A stretch of DNA of 64,000 bases from an uncultured Gemmatimonadota bacterium. GTDB taxonomy: Bacteria; Gemmatimonadota; Gemmatimonadetes; Gemmatimonadales; Gemmatimonadaceae. This document shows, one piece after another, positions 41,732 to 50,002 of this stretch. Made by a program: the position numbers and the translations under genes. The notes beneath the pieces were generated by a model that was not told the DNA's origin, did no database searches, and worked only from the letters and a program-made list of their open reading frames with translations. Within the stretch, counting starts at the first letter, position 1. The number at the start of each line of letters is the position of its first letter. The stretch is taken from NCBI GenBank assembly GCA_903910555.1, contig CAIVZZ010000031.1, forward strand, positions 95,760-159,759. The letters run 5' to 3'.

Positions 41732-43321
41732 ATGGCACCAACCCGCCGCGACTTCGTAAAAGCCAGCACCCTCGCCGCCGCCGCGACAATCGCCGGCCCG
41801 CAGCTTCTCAAAGCTGACAAACCCAGAGTCATCGCAAGATCCACCGAGATCTACGCCGATGATTTAGTCCTCGAAGCGCTCTCCGCCGCCAAGGACGCGG
41901 GCGCACAATACGCCGACGCCCGCATCGGCCGCTATCGCCGCCAATCATTGAATACGCGCGAGCATCAGATCACCGGAGTGTCCGATGCAGAATCGTATGG
42001 CATCGGCATTCGCACCTTGGTCGATGGCTCGTGGGGCTTCGCCGCCACCGCGAACATGACCAAGGATTCGGTTGTGAAATGCGCGCGCAACGCCGTTCGT
42101 CTCTCGCGCGCCGCAAAGAGCACACAGCGCCGTCCTGTCGAACTCGCGCCGACCACTCCGGTGAAAGGCACCTGGATCACACCGATCAAACGCGATCCGA
42201 TCGATGTACCAATCGAAGAAAAGGTCGCGCTCCTTTTTGCAACGAACGAAGCGGCGCTGAAAGTCCCGTCGATTCGGTTCTGCACCTCGGGTCTCCAGCT
42301 CCTGCGCGAAGTCAAGACACTCGGCACCACCGAAGGCACACTGATCACGCAGACCTTCATTCGTTCAGAAGCGTCGTTCAGTGTGACTGCGGCCGGAAAC
42401 GGCACGACCGAGAGTTACAGCGAAGAACTCCCGCCGCGCAGTCAGGGGTGGGAATACATAGAAGAACTAAATCTTCCCGGCCACGCCGCAGAGTGGGCAC
42501 AAGTCGCCGTCGAAAAGCTCACAGCGAAAACCGTCGAGCCCGGCCGCTTCGATCTCATTCTCCAGCCGACAAACTTGTGGCTCACGATTCACGAGTCGAT
42601 CGGTCATCCGACAGAGCTCGATCGCGCTATGGGATTCGAGGCGAATTTCGCGGGGACGAGTTTCGTGAATCCGCCGGAAAAAATGATCAACAAGCTCCAG
42701 TACGGAAAACCGCTGATGAACATTCAGGGCGACCGTACACAGGATCACTCCGTTGGTCTCTGTGCGTGGGACGACGAAGGTGTGCCAGCTGACAAGTGGC
42801 TCATCATCGAGAAAGGAATTTTCAAAGAGTACCAGACGACGCGTGAGCAGGCCTCATGGGTCGCGCCGCTCACCGGCACAAAACATTCGCACGGCTGCTC
42901 GTACGCTGACTCGTGGGATTCAGTCCAGTTCCAGCGGATGCCGAACGTTTCGCTGCTCCCCGCCGAGAAAGACATCTCGCTCAATGACATTGTGTCGGCG
43001 ACAGACCGCGGCATCATGATCCGCAATCGCGGATCGTGGTCGATCGATCATCAGCGTTACAATTTTTCGTTCTCGGGTCAGGCGTTCTACGAGATCAAGG
43101 GCGGCAAGGTCGGCGGCATGCTGAAGGACGTCGCGTATCAGGCCGTCACGCCGGTGTTCTGGAATTCGATGGACATGATTGGCGGAAAATCGAGCTACTG
43201 GATGGGCGGAACGTTCTCCGATGGAAAGGGCGAACCATCGCAATCGAACTCGATCAGTCACGGCTGCCCGCCCGCGCGCTTCCGCGACGTGAACATCATC
43301 AACACGGGGAGAAACGTCTAA
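41732..43321 (+). CDS. tldD: TldD-family metallopeptidase with Tat signal
   Basis: 529 residues. The N-terminus APTRRDFVKASTLAAAATIAGP is a twin-arginine signal. The zinc motif HESIGH has H287, E288 and H292, and a later Cys is in SHGCPPARFRDV, as in TldD. The family forms a TldD/TldE heterodimer that degrades unfolded or modified peptides; in E. coli both subunits are cytoplasmic. Here the catalytic subunit looks exported. The gene stop shares one base with the partner's start (TAATG). Confidence 0.92.
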   Translation: MAPTRRDFVKASTLAAAATIAGPQLLKADKPRVIARSTEIYADDLVLEALSAAKDAGAQYADARIGRYRRQSLNTREHQITGVSDAESYGIGIRTLVDGSWGFAATANMTKDSVVKCARNAVRLSRAAKSTQRRPVELAPTTPVKGTWITPIKRDPIDVPIEEKVALLFATNEAALKVPSIRFCTSGLQLLREVKTLGTTEGTLITQTFIRSEASFSVTAAGNGTTESYSEELPPRSQGWEYIEELNLPGHAAEWAQVAVEKLTAKTVEPGRFDLILQPTNLWLTIHESIGHPTELDRAMGFEANFAGTSFVNPPEKMINKLQYGKPLMNIQGDRTQDHSVGLCAWDDEGVPADKWLIIEKGIFKEYQTTREQASWVAPLTGTKHSHGCSYADSWDSVQFQRMPNVSLLPAEKDISLNDIVSATDRGIMIRNRGSWSIDHQRYNFSFSGQAFYEIKGGKVGGMLKDVAYQAVTPVFWNSMDMIGGKSSYWMGGTFSDGKGEPSQSNSISHGCPPARFRDVNIINTGRNV

Positions 43322-44733
43322 TGTCCTCTCCGAAATCATTGTTCCAGCAGCCTGCGTCGTCGTTTCTCTCGCGCGACGAAGCAAAGACGCTCACCGATCG
43401 CATTTTGGGGTTCTCGAAAGCGGACGAAACGCGTGTGAGCATTCGCAGCGGCTGGGCGGGCAACACACGCTACGCAGGTGGACAGGTCACGACGTCCGGC
43501 GATACGTCGAACACGACGGTCAATATTCAGTGCACCGTCGGCAAGAAGCGCGCGTCGGCAACAACCAACGTGCTCGACGACGAGAGCCTGCGCCGCACCG
43601 CCGATCTCGCCGTGCGTTTGGCGCGACTTTCACCGGACGATCCCGAGCTCATGCCGGAGCTCGGTCCGCAGACCTATGCGAACATCTCGAACTACTTCGA
43701 GAACACGGCGAATCTGTCGCCGGAACAGCGCGCAGCTGCGGCAAAGAAATCGATCGAAACAGCAGAAGGCGTTTGGAAAGGCGCGAATGCTTCCGGCGCA
43801 CTCTTCATGGCCGGATTCCTCGACGCCGAAGCGGGCGCAACGATCGTCGCGAACAACAAAGGGTTGTTTGCCTATCATCGCTCGTCGAGCGTGCGTTTGA
43901 GCAACACCGCGCGCACGCCCGACGGCACCGGCTCCGGCTGGGCCGGCTCCAACGCGCGCGATTGGAGTCTCATCGATCCCGCCTTCCTCGGCCGTCGTGC
44001 TTCTACCAAAGCAGTTTCGTCAAGAAATCCCGTCGCGGTTGAGCCCGGTCTCTACACGGTTGTCCTCGAACCAGAAGCCGCATCGCAGCTGATCGGCCAG
44101 GTATCCGGCGCACTCAACGCTCGCTCTGCCGAAGAAGGGCGCAACGCGTTCTCACAGCGCGGCGCTAACGGCGGCACGAAGCTCGGTCTGAAAGTGTTCG
44201 ACGAGCGCGTGACGTTCTATTCAGATCCGGCCGATCCAAATATCCTCGGCGACCCATTCGACGCCGAAGGTTTTCCTCAGGGCCGCAACGTCTGGATCGA
44301 GAACGGCTTGCTCAAGCAGCTCCAGTACGACCGCTTCTGGGCGCAGAAGAAAGGCGTGCAGGCCAACTCCGGTGGTGGCGGCGGACGTGGGGGCGGAGGC
44401 GGCGGCCGCGGCGGAAATGTCCGCATGATGCCGGGCACCAAATCGCTCGAGCAGCTGATTGCCGAATGCGAGCGCGGAATTTTGTGCACGCACTTCTTCT
44501 ACACGAACGTCCTCGACCCGCGCTCCATGATGCTCACCGGCATCACGCGCGACGGCACGTTCTTGATTGAAAAGGGAAAAGTCACGAAGCCTGTGAAGAA
44601 TTTCAGGTTCAATCAGAGCATCGTGCAGATGCTCAACAGCATCGAAGAAATCGGCAAGTCTGACGGTGCCTCGCCGGCTCCGCCGATGCGCGTGAAGGAT
44701 TTCAACTTTGCGAGTTTGTCCGACGCGGTCTAA
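43321..44733 (+). CDS. TldE/PmbA-family partner subunit
   Basis: 470 residues from the ATG overlapping the tldD stop; the longer frame from 43036 lies inside tldD and is a shadow. Features: IRSGWAGNTRYAGGQVTTSGD, NNKGLFAYHRSSSVRLSNTARTPDG-type region, YTVVLEPEAASQLIGQV, and the C-terminal LIAECERGILCTHFFYTNVLDPRSMMLTGITRDG. The catalytic HExxxH of TldD is absent, as expected for TldE/PmbA. No signal peptide is visible, so export would need hitch-hiking on the Tat-bearing partner. A Gly/Arg-rich insert (SGGGGGRGGGGGGRGG) sits at ~351-365. Confidence 0.9.
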   Translation: MSSPKSLFQQPASSFLSRDEAKTLTDRILGFSKADETRVSIRSGWAGNTRYAGGQVTTSGDTSNTTVNIQCTVGKKRASATTNVLDDESLRRTADLAVRLARLSPDDPELMPELGPQTYANISNYFENTANLSPEQRAAAAKKSIETAEGVWKGANASGALFMAGFLDAEAGATIVANNKGLFAYHRSSSVRLSNTARTPDGTGSGWAGSNARDWSLIDPAFLGRRASTKAVSSRNPVAVEPGLYTVVLEPEAASQLIGQVSGALNARSAEEGRNAFSQRGANGGTKLGLKVFDERVTFYSDPADPNILGDPFDAEGFPQGRNVWIENGLLKQLQYDRFWAQKKGVQANSGGGGGRGGGGGGRGGNVRMMPGTKSLEQLIAECERGILCTHFFYTNVLDPRSMMLTGITRDGTFLIEKGKVTKPVKNFRFNQSIVQMLNSIEEIGKSDGASPAPPMRVKDFNFASLSDAV

Positions 44734-44767
44734 CCAAGAAAGGGACGAGCGAAGTACCCATCGCTCG

Positions 44768-44796
44768 TTGCCGCTGCACCAAGTACCAGATACTAT
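44768..44796 (+). promoter_or_regulatory. Sigma70-like promoter for the DUF305/LVIVD unit
   Basis: TTGCCG (44768-44773), 17 bases, TACTAT (44791-44796). The -10 box ends 2 bases before the first ATG (44799) and 8 before the second (44805), implying a leaderless or nearly leaderless message starting at the second ATG. An 8-bp inverted repeat ACGAGCGA/TCGCTCGT (44745-44768 region) precedes it. Confidence 0.5.
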
Positions 44797-44798
44797 AG

Positions 44799-45443
44799 AT
44801 GAGTATGCCAAACTCCACTCGAAGCGCCGCAGCCGCAGCTGTCACCCTGCTCGCGCTCACATTCTCAACACCCGCCTCCGCCCAAGTCGCGATGACCGGC
44901 GTCCAGCAGGCGCGTGTCGACAGCATCCGTCGCCCCTACACCGAAGGCGACATCGAATTCATGTCCGGCATGATCGGCCACCACTCCCAAGCAGTCAAAA
45001 TGGCCGGTTGGTGCACCAACGGTCACGACGCGAGCAAGTCGCTCCAGATTTTTTGCGGCCGGATCGCGATGGCGCAGACCGCAGAAATCGGCCTGATGTC
45101 GGATTGGCTCAGAGACAGGAACCAGCCCGTCCCCGCACCCGACCCCCGCGGGATGAAAATGAAGATGGGCGGAACCGAAATGTTCATGATGATGCCGGGC
45201 ATGCTCACCGAAGAGCAGATGAAACAGCTCGACGCCGCGCGCGGTGTGGAGTTCGACCGGCTCTTTCTCACCTACATGATCCAGCACCACAAAGGCGCGA
45301 TCACGATGGTCGACAAACTCGAGCACACCGACGGCGCCGATCAAGATGAAATCGTCTTCAAGTTTTCGAACGATGTACAGGCCGATCAAAGCACCGAGAT
45401 CGACCGCATGCAGCAAATGCTAGACGCACTTCCCCCTCACTAA
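44799..45443 (+). CDS. Exported DUF305 protein with duplicated domain
   Basis: 214 residues (212 if the second ATG at 44805 is used). Signal peptide AAAAVTLLALTFSTPASAQ. Two DUF305 units: FMSGMIGHHSQAVKMA (~52-68) and FLTYMIQHHKGAITMV (~153-169), each with the paired His of this ferritin-like helical family. A Met-rich linker MKMKMGGTEMFMMMPGM lies between, which together with the His pairs suggests metal (copper-type) binding. Function is unproven. The next gene starts 12 bases after the stop. Confidence 0.9.
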   Translation: MSMPNSTRSAAAAAVTLLALTFSTPASAQVAMTGVQQARVDSIRRPYTEGDIEFMSGMIGHHSQAVKMAGWCTNGHDASKSLQIFCGRIAMAQTAEIGLMSDWLRDRNQPVPAPDPRGMKMKMGGTEMFMMMPGMLTEEQMKQLDAARGVEFDRLFLTYMIQHHKGAITMVDKLEHTDGADQDEIVFKFSNDVQADQSTEIDRMQQMLDALPPH

Positions 45444-45455
45444 TCGGTATCCGTT

Positions 45456-47636
45456 ATGAAATCAGTTTCATCTTTACACGTTGCCGTCGTCGCGCTCGCG
45501 ATCGCCGCGTGCTCGCACAACGCGCCGACGACTTCCATGTCGTCGAACCCGGAGCTCGGAACCCCCGACATGTCGCAGCCGCTCATCGCGGCACCTTCGC
45601 CCGATCCGCGCGTCGGCCTGAAAGCCGGCCTCCAGGACGCAGGCGAAGCGATCTGGAATCTGAAAAAGGTCTCGCACACGCCGGCTCCGAAAGATTTCGC
45701 CGGCATCACCAACTCCGACCTCGCTTTCTACGGCACGAACGTCGTCCAGGGCAACTACAACGGCTTCCAGATTTGGGATATTTCGAATCCCAGCGCACCG
45801 CGCCTCCGGCTCGGCTCGCTCTGCCCCGCATCACAGAGCGACGTCTCGGTCTGGAAGAATCTTCTCTTCGTCTCCGCCGAAGCACCGACGGCGCGCCTCG
45901 ACTGCGGCAAAGACGCGCCGCGCGAAGCAGTCTCCAAGGATCGCATCCGCGGCGTTCGCATCTTTGATATCACGGACATCGATCATCCGAAATATCTCGC
46001 GAACGTCCAGACCTGCCGCGGCTCGCACACGCACACGGTCGTCGACGATCCGAATGACAAAGCGAACATCTACATCTACGTCTCCGGCACGTCCGCGATT
46101 CGCCCGTCCGAAGAACTCGCGCGCTGCAACGACAACCCGTGGGATCCGAACAACTCGAACTTCCGCATCGAAGTCATCAAGATTCCGCTCGCACATCCGG
46201 AGCAGGCCGCTGTCGTAAGCTCGCCCGCAATCTTCGCCGATCCGACATCGGCAAGCGGCGAACTGATGGCGCCGACAGCTCACGGCGCATCGCCAGCCGA
46301 CTCGGCAGCAAACCGCGCTCGCGCACAGTTCGATATGGCGCGCTCAAAGCTCGCACCAGCAGGCCCGAGCGCCGCTGATTCAGCGCGTTGCGCTTCACAG
46401 GTTGAAGCACTCGCGGCGCAGTACGGTGTAAATCTCGCCGTCGGTCGCGGTGGACGCGGCGGGCCTCCGGCATGCGGCGAAGCCGTTGGCGGCGGACGCG
46501 GCGGTCGCGCAGGTGGTGGTGGTCGCGGCGGAAACGCAGCGCCGGTCACGCACGCCGATTCTGCCCGCGTGAACTTCACGAACGCCGTCGGCACACTGAC
46601 GCCGCTGACGGCTTCGTCAAAGAAGGCCGACTCGACGACGTATCGTACGAAGGTCGACGCACTCGCCAAGCAGTACGGCGTCGCGTCGCCGTTCGCACCG
46701 CGCACGCTCACGCAGTGCCATGACATCACCGTTTATCCGGCAGTCGGAATGGCCGGCGGTGCATGCGCAGGCATGGGACTTCTGCTCGACATCAGCAACA
46801 AGTCGAACCCGTCGCGTCTCGCTGCGGTCGCCGACTCGAACTTCTCCTTCTGGCATTCGGCGACGTTCAGCAACAACGGCGACATGGTCCTCTTCTCCGA
46901 TGAATGGGGCGGCGGTGGCGCTGCGTACTGCCGCAAGGATGACCCGAAGAACTGGGGCGCCGATGCAATCTTCAAGATTGTAAATGGCAAGATGGTCTTC
47001 CAGGCATACTACAAGCTCCCGGCGCCGCAGACCGCATTCGAGAACTGCGTCGCCCACAACGGATCGCTCATTCCGATTCCGGGCCGCACGATCATGGTGC
47101 AGGCGTGGTATCAGGGCGGCATGTCGCTCTTCGAGTGGACCGATCCGAAGCACCCGCACGAAATCGGCTTCTTCGACCGTGGCCCGAACGACGGCACGCG
47201 CCTGCAGGGTGGCGGCTACTGGTCGGCCTACTGGTACAACGGCCAGATCATCGGTTCAGAAATGCAGCGCGGTCTCGATATTTTCGAGCTCACGCCGAGC
47301 GCAGCGATCTCGCAGAATGAAATCGACGCGGCAAAGTCGATTCATTCTGACTTCCTGAACGTGCAGGACCAGCAGAAGTTCGTGTGGGCGCCGTCGTTCG
47401 CGGTCTCGCGTTCGTACGCCGACCAGCTCGAGCGCTGGAAGGGACTTTCGCCTGACAAGATCGCGGCTGTGCGCGCCGGCCTGAAGAACGCCGAAGCACT
47501 CGCAGACGCGCAGCGCCGCAGCACGCTCGCGACGTTGTCGACGCAGGTGAGCGGCTACGTCTCCGGCTCGAAGGATCCGCAGCGCGTACAGTGGCTCGCG
47601 GCATCAATCAAGGATCTGTCGAACGCGACCAAGTAG
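45456..47636 (+). CDS. LVIVD-repeat beta-propeller lipoprotein with inserted duplicated module
   Basis: 726 residues with a lipoprotein signal (HVAVVALAIAAC). Propeller blades of LVIVD type are visible: GNYNGFQIWDISNPSAPRL, RIRGVRIFDITDIDHPKYL, GMGLLLDISNKSNPSRLA, QRGLDIFELTPS. Between blades (~275-415) lies an insert with two homologous Ala-rich helical copies (ending VEALAAQYGV and VDALAKQYGV) on either side of a Gly/Arg-rich core (~329-363). It is probably cell-surface or periplasmic. The ligand is unknown. It is co-transcribed with the DUF305 gene and ends at a strong terminator. Confidence 0.85.
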   Translation: MKSVSSLHVAVVALAIAACSHNAPTTSMSSNPELGTPDMSQPLIAAPSPDPRVGLKAGLQDAGEAIWNLKKVSHTPAPKDFAGITNSDLAFYGTNVVQGNYNGFQIWDISNPSAPRLRLGSLCPASQSDVSVWKNLLFVSAEAPTARLDCGKDAPREAVSKDRIRGVRIFDITDIDHPKYLANVQTCRGSHTHTVVDDPNDKANIYIYVSGTSAIRPSEELARCNDNPWDPNNSNFRIEVIKIPLAHPEQAAVVSSPAIFADPTSASGELMAPTAHGASPADSAANRARAQFDMARSKLAPAGPSAADSARCASQVEALAAQYGVNLAVGRGGRGGPPACGEAVGGGRGGRAGGGGRGGNAAPVTHADSARVNFTNAVGTLTPLTASSKKADSTTYRTKVDALAKQYGVASPFAPRTLTQCHDITVYPAVGMAGGACAGMGLLLDISNKSNPSRLAAVADSNFSFWHSATFSNNGDMVLFSDEWGGGGAAYCRKDDPKNWGADAIFKIVNGKMVFQAYYKLPAPQTAFENCVAHNGSLIPIPGRTIMVQAWYQGGMSLFEWTDPKHPHEIGFFDRGPNDGTRLQGGGYWSAYWYNGQIIGSEMQRGLDIFELTPSAAISQNEIDAAKSIHSDFLNVQDQQKFVWAPSFAVSRSYADQLERWKGLSPDKIAAVRAGLKNAEALADAQRRSTLATLSTQVSGYVSGSKDPQRVQWLAASIKDLSNATK

Positions 47637-47670
47637 CGAGCAGTAGGAAGTAGTGATAGATCGAAACAAG

Positions 47671-47709
47671 AGCGGCGCCGGTCTCCTCGACCGGCGCCGC
47701 TTTTGTTTG
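47671..47709. terminator. Strong rho-independent terminator, probably bidirectional
   Basis: Stem AGCGGCGCCGGTC / GACCGGCGCCGCT (13 bp, 47671-47683 and 47689-47701), loop TCCTC, followed by TTTTGTTT. On the minus strand the stem is followed by TTGTTTCG, which could stop the convergent TonB-like gene. It lies between the LVIVD gene stop (47636) and the convergent gene end (47740). Confidence 0.9.
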
Positions 47710-47739
47710 ATCTTGTGCCGAACGATTTTGCAGCCGTGC

Positions 47740-48129
47740 CTATCGCTCCACTTCCACCATCACGAGCTGCGCGACGCGGCATCCAGCGACCATCGCAGGC
47801 CTGAAGGTCCAGGCGGGAACTGCGGCAGCCACGGCCGCACTCGCGTCTCTCGATGGTGATCGAAGCAGATGGATCGATCGGCTGTCAACAGCTCCAAGCG
47901 AATCAACCACGAACGAGACCAGCAGTGTCGGCGGACTCGTTTTCTGGTCAGCCGATGATCGGGCGGGCACTACTGGCCGAGGACGCGCCGCAGTGTCACC
48001 AACAAACGTTGCGGGTCGCTCGACCTGATATTCGAAATACGGATGTTCCGGCGGCGTGCAGAGCTGAGCACTCCCAGCGCGCGGCGCAACAGCAGCAAAT
48101 ACAAACGCGAGCAGCATCGCACGACGCAT
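47740..48129 (-). CDS. Small exported protein with TonB C-terminal domain
   Basis: 129 residues with a signal peptide (MLLAFVFAAVAPRAGSAQ). The C-terminal ~70 residues LLVSFVVDSLGAVDSRSIHLLRS...VPAWTFRPAMVAGCRVAQLV follow the TonB_C pattern (V-D-G-x-V, W-x-F-x-P-A). Unlike true TonB there is no membrane anchor with a Pro-rich spacer, so it is a periplasmic TonB_C-like protein. GAGGAAC precedes the ATG, and TAAGAT upstream could be its -10. Two Cys (C28 region and C119 region) could form a disulfide. Confidence 0.75.
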   Translation of the reverse strand: MRRAMLLAFVFAAVAPRAGSAQLCTPPEHPYFEYQVERPATFVGDTAARPRPVVPARSSADQKTSPPTLLVSFVVDSLGAVDSRSIHLLRSPSRDASAAVAAAVPAWTFRPAMVAGCRVAQLVMVEVER

Positions 48130-48248
48130 GAGTCCGGTTCCTCGATTGCGGGTGCTTTATCTTAACAAAGAGTCGGCGCGTGTGTTCAACACAATTGCGC
48201 CACTACGAGTTTAGATCGTAGCTGTCTCACCCACACAGGGCCACCTTC

Positions 48249-49877
48249 ATGTCGATCCGCAGCCGGCTGATTCTCCCTTCGCTCATCATCGCAATCGCGA
48301 CGACCGCCTCGGCGCAGCAACCCGAAACGATCGACTCCGCGATGAACGCGAAAATCCGCACCGAAGGGATCGAACACTCCAAAATCATGTGGATCGAGCA
48401 CGAGCTCACCGACGTCTACGGCCCGCGTCCGATCGGCTCGCCCAATCACGTCGCCGCCGCGAACTGGGCCGTGAAAACGATGACGAGCTGGGGCATGAAG
48501 AACGCTCACCTCGAGCCATTCACCTGGCGCGGTGTCGGCTGGCTCCCCGGACGCGCGAGCGGATTCATCACATCACCCGTCAAAGCCAATCTGAAATTCG
48601 AAGCGGTGCCGTGGTCGCCATCAACCAAAGGCACCGTGAGCGGCGAAGTCGTCAGCATCGTCCCGCCGACAACCCCCACCGCAGACGAGCTCACCGCCTT
48701 CCTCACGCCACTCGCGCGCAAAGTGAAAGGCGGAATCGTGATGATCGGTCTCCCGCCAGATGTGCCGGTCAAGTTCAATGAACGCGCGAAGCGCACGCCC
48801 GACGACGACGTACGCGCCCGGTACGCTGGCGGTGGTGGCCGCGGCGGACGTGGCGGCGGAGGCGGTCGCGGTGGCGCAGCTGCCGCCACACCGGACGGCC
48901 ATCTCTCCGCCCGCGAAGTCAATCAGCGCATCACGCAATTCCTTCGCGACAACATGCCCGCGCTCCGCCTCACCGCGCAGGGCCCCGGCCGAATCCCCGG
49001 CGTGATCGTCGCACAGAACGGCGCGGGCCAGGTCTACGACGACACCACTCCACAGGCGCCCGCCGTAATCCTCCGCACCGATGACTTCGGCCGCATCTAT
49101 AGAATCATCGCCGACGGCACACCGGTCAAAGTCGAATTCAACATCTCCAACGAATTCTTCCCCGCCGGAAAAACATCCTACGTCACGGTCGGCGAAATTC
49201 CCGGCACCGACAAAGCCGACGAAGTCGTCATGCTCGGCGGTCACCTCGACTCCTGGACCAGCGCCACCGGCGCAACGGACAACGCCATCGGCTGCGCGAT
49301 CATGATGGAAGCGGCGCGCATTCTCGAAGTCACCGGCGCGAAACCGCGACGCACGATTCGCGTCGCACTCTGGAGCGGCGAAGAAGAAGGGCTGCTCGGA
49401 TCGTTCGCGTATGTGAAAGATCATTTCGGCAGCGCAGAATCGCCGACGAAAGATTTCGGAAAGCTCGACGCATACTGGAACATCGATGACGGCACGGGCC
49501 GCGTGCGCGGCGCGTCTGTGTTCGGACCGCCGGAAGCTGCGGCGATCGTCGCGCAGTACTTCAAACCGTTTGAGGAGTGGGGAATCTTCGGCGCATCGGC
49601 AAGCACCGCACGCGTCGAAGGCGGCAGTGACAACGGTGCATTTGCAGTCGCGGGCCTTCCGGGAATCGGCGCGAACCAGGATCCCATCGAATACAACAGC
49701 ACCACCTGGCACACGAATCTCGACACCTACGAGCGCATCGTTCCAGAAGATGTGATGCACAACGCCGTGATTACCGCGTCGCTGATGATTCATCTCGCGA
49801 ACCGCGATCAGATGCTGCCGCGATTCGCGGCGGATAAAATGCCGGAGATTCCGCCGGCACGTGTGCGGACGCCGTGA
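48249..49877 (+). CDS. Exported M28-family zinc aminopeptidase
   Basis: 542 residues with a signal peptide (MSIRSRLILPSLIIAIATTASAQ). A protease-associated insert (~130-290) contains a Gly/Arg-rich stretch (~194-211, GGGGRGGRGGGGGRGG). The M28 dizinc core is LGGHLDSWTSATGATDNAIG (His, Asp), SGEEEGLLGS (catalytic and ligand Glu), VEGGSDNGAF (Asp) and STTWHTNLDTYE (His). It releases N-terminal amino acids from extracellular peptides. The gene stands alone ahead of the structured leader of the histidine-kinase gene. Confidence 0.93.
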   Translation: MSIRSRLILPSLIIAIATTASAQQPETIDSAMNAKIRTEGIEHSKIMWIEHELTDVYGPRPIGSPNHVAAANWAVKTMTSWGMKNAHLEPFTWRGVGWLPGRASGFITSPVKANLKFEAVPWSPSTKGTVSGEVVSIVPPTTPTADELTAFLTPLARKVKGGIVMIGLPPDVPVKFNERAKRTPDDDVRARYAGGGGRGGRGGGGGRGGAAAATPDGHLSAREVNQRITQFLRDNMPALRLTAQGPGRIPGVIVAQNGAGQVYDDTTPQAPAVILRTDDFGRIYRIIADGTPVKVEFNISNEFFPAGKTSYVTVGEIPGTDKADEVVMLGGHLDSWTSATGATDNAIGCAIMMEAARILEVTGAKPRRTIRVALWSGEEEGLLGSFAYVKDHFGSAESPTKDFGKLDAYWNIDDGTGRVRGASVFGPPEAAAIVAQYFKPFEEWGIFGASASTARVEGGSDNGAFAVAGLPGIGANQDPIEYNSTTWHTNLDTYERIVPEDVMHNAVITASLMIHLANRDQMLPRFAADKMPEIPPARVRTP

Positions 49878-49884
49878 TATAGGT

Positions 49885-49994
49885 ACATCGCAGGCACATC
49901 GACGGGTGATCGGCGGAACCAACCCAGATCACACGTTCGTGCGATGTCCGGGAGCCAGCGGAGCCATTATGGTGCAACAGAGGCTGGCTCCCGG
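49885..49994 (+). promoter_or_regulatory. Structured leader upstream of the hybrid histidine kinase gene
   Basis: Three perfect stems: ACATCGCA/TGCGATGT (49885-49892, 49940-49947) encloses GTGATC/GATCAC (49906-49911, 49927-49932). Immediately adjacent, with no spacer, is the 12-bp stem CCGGGAGCCAGC/GCTGGCTCCCGG (49948-49959, 49983-49994). The last stem takes in two bases of the GGAG ribosome binding site (49993-49996) of the kinase gene, so folding should limit its translation. It matches no riboswitch class I recognise. It could also be partly a terminator or operator. Confidence 0.5.
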
Positions 49995-50002
49995 AGATTT
50001 AC

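Noticed and set aside
48621..49922. 433-codon minus-strand open frame opposite the M28 peptidase gene
   Set aside because: Same shadow effect; the plus strand has signal peptide and full zinc motifs.
49885..49994. Known riboswitch (cyclic-di-GMP, SAM, fluoride and SAH types considered)
   Set aside because: The conserved loop and junction sequences of these classes, as I recall them, are absent, so it is reported only as an unclassified structured leader.
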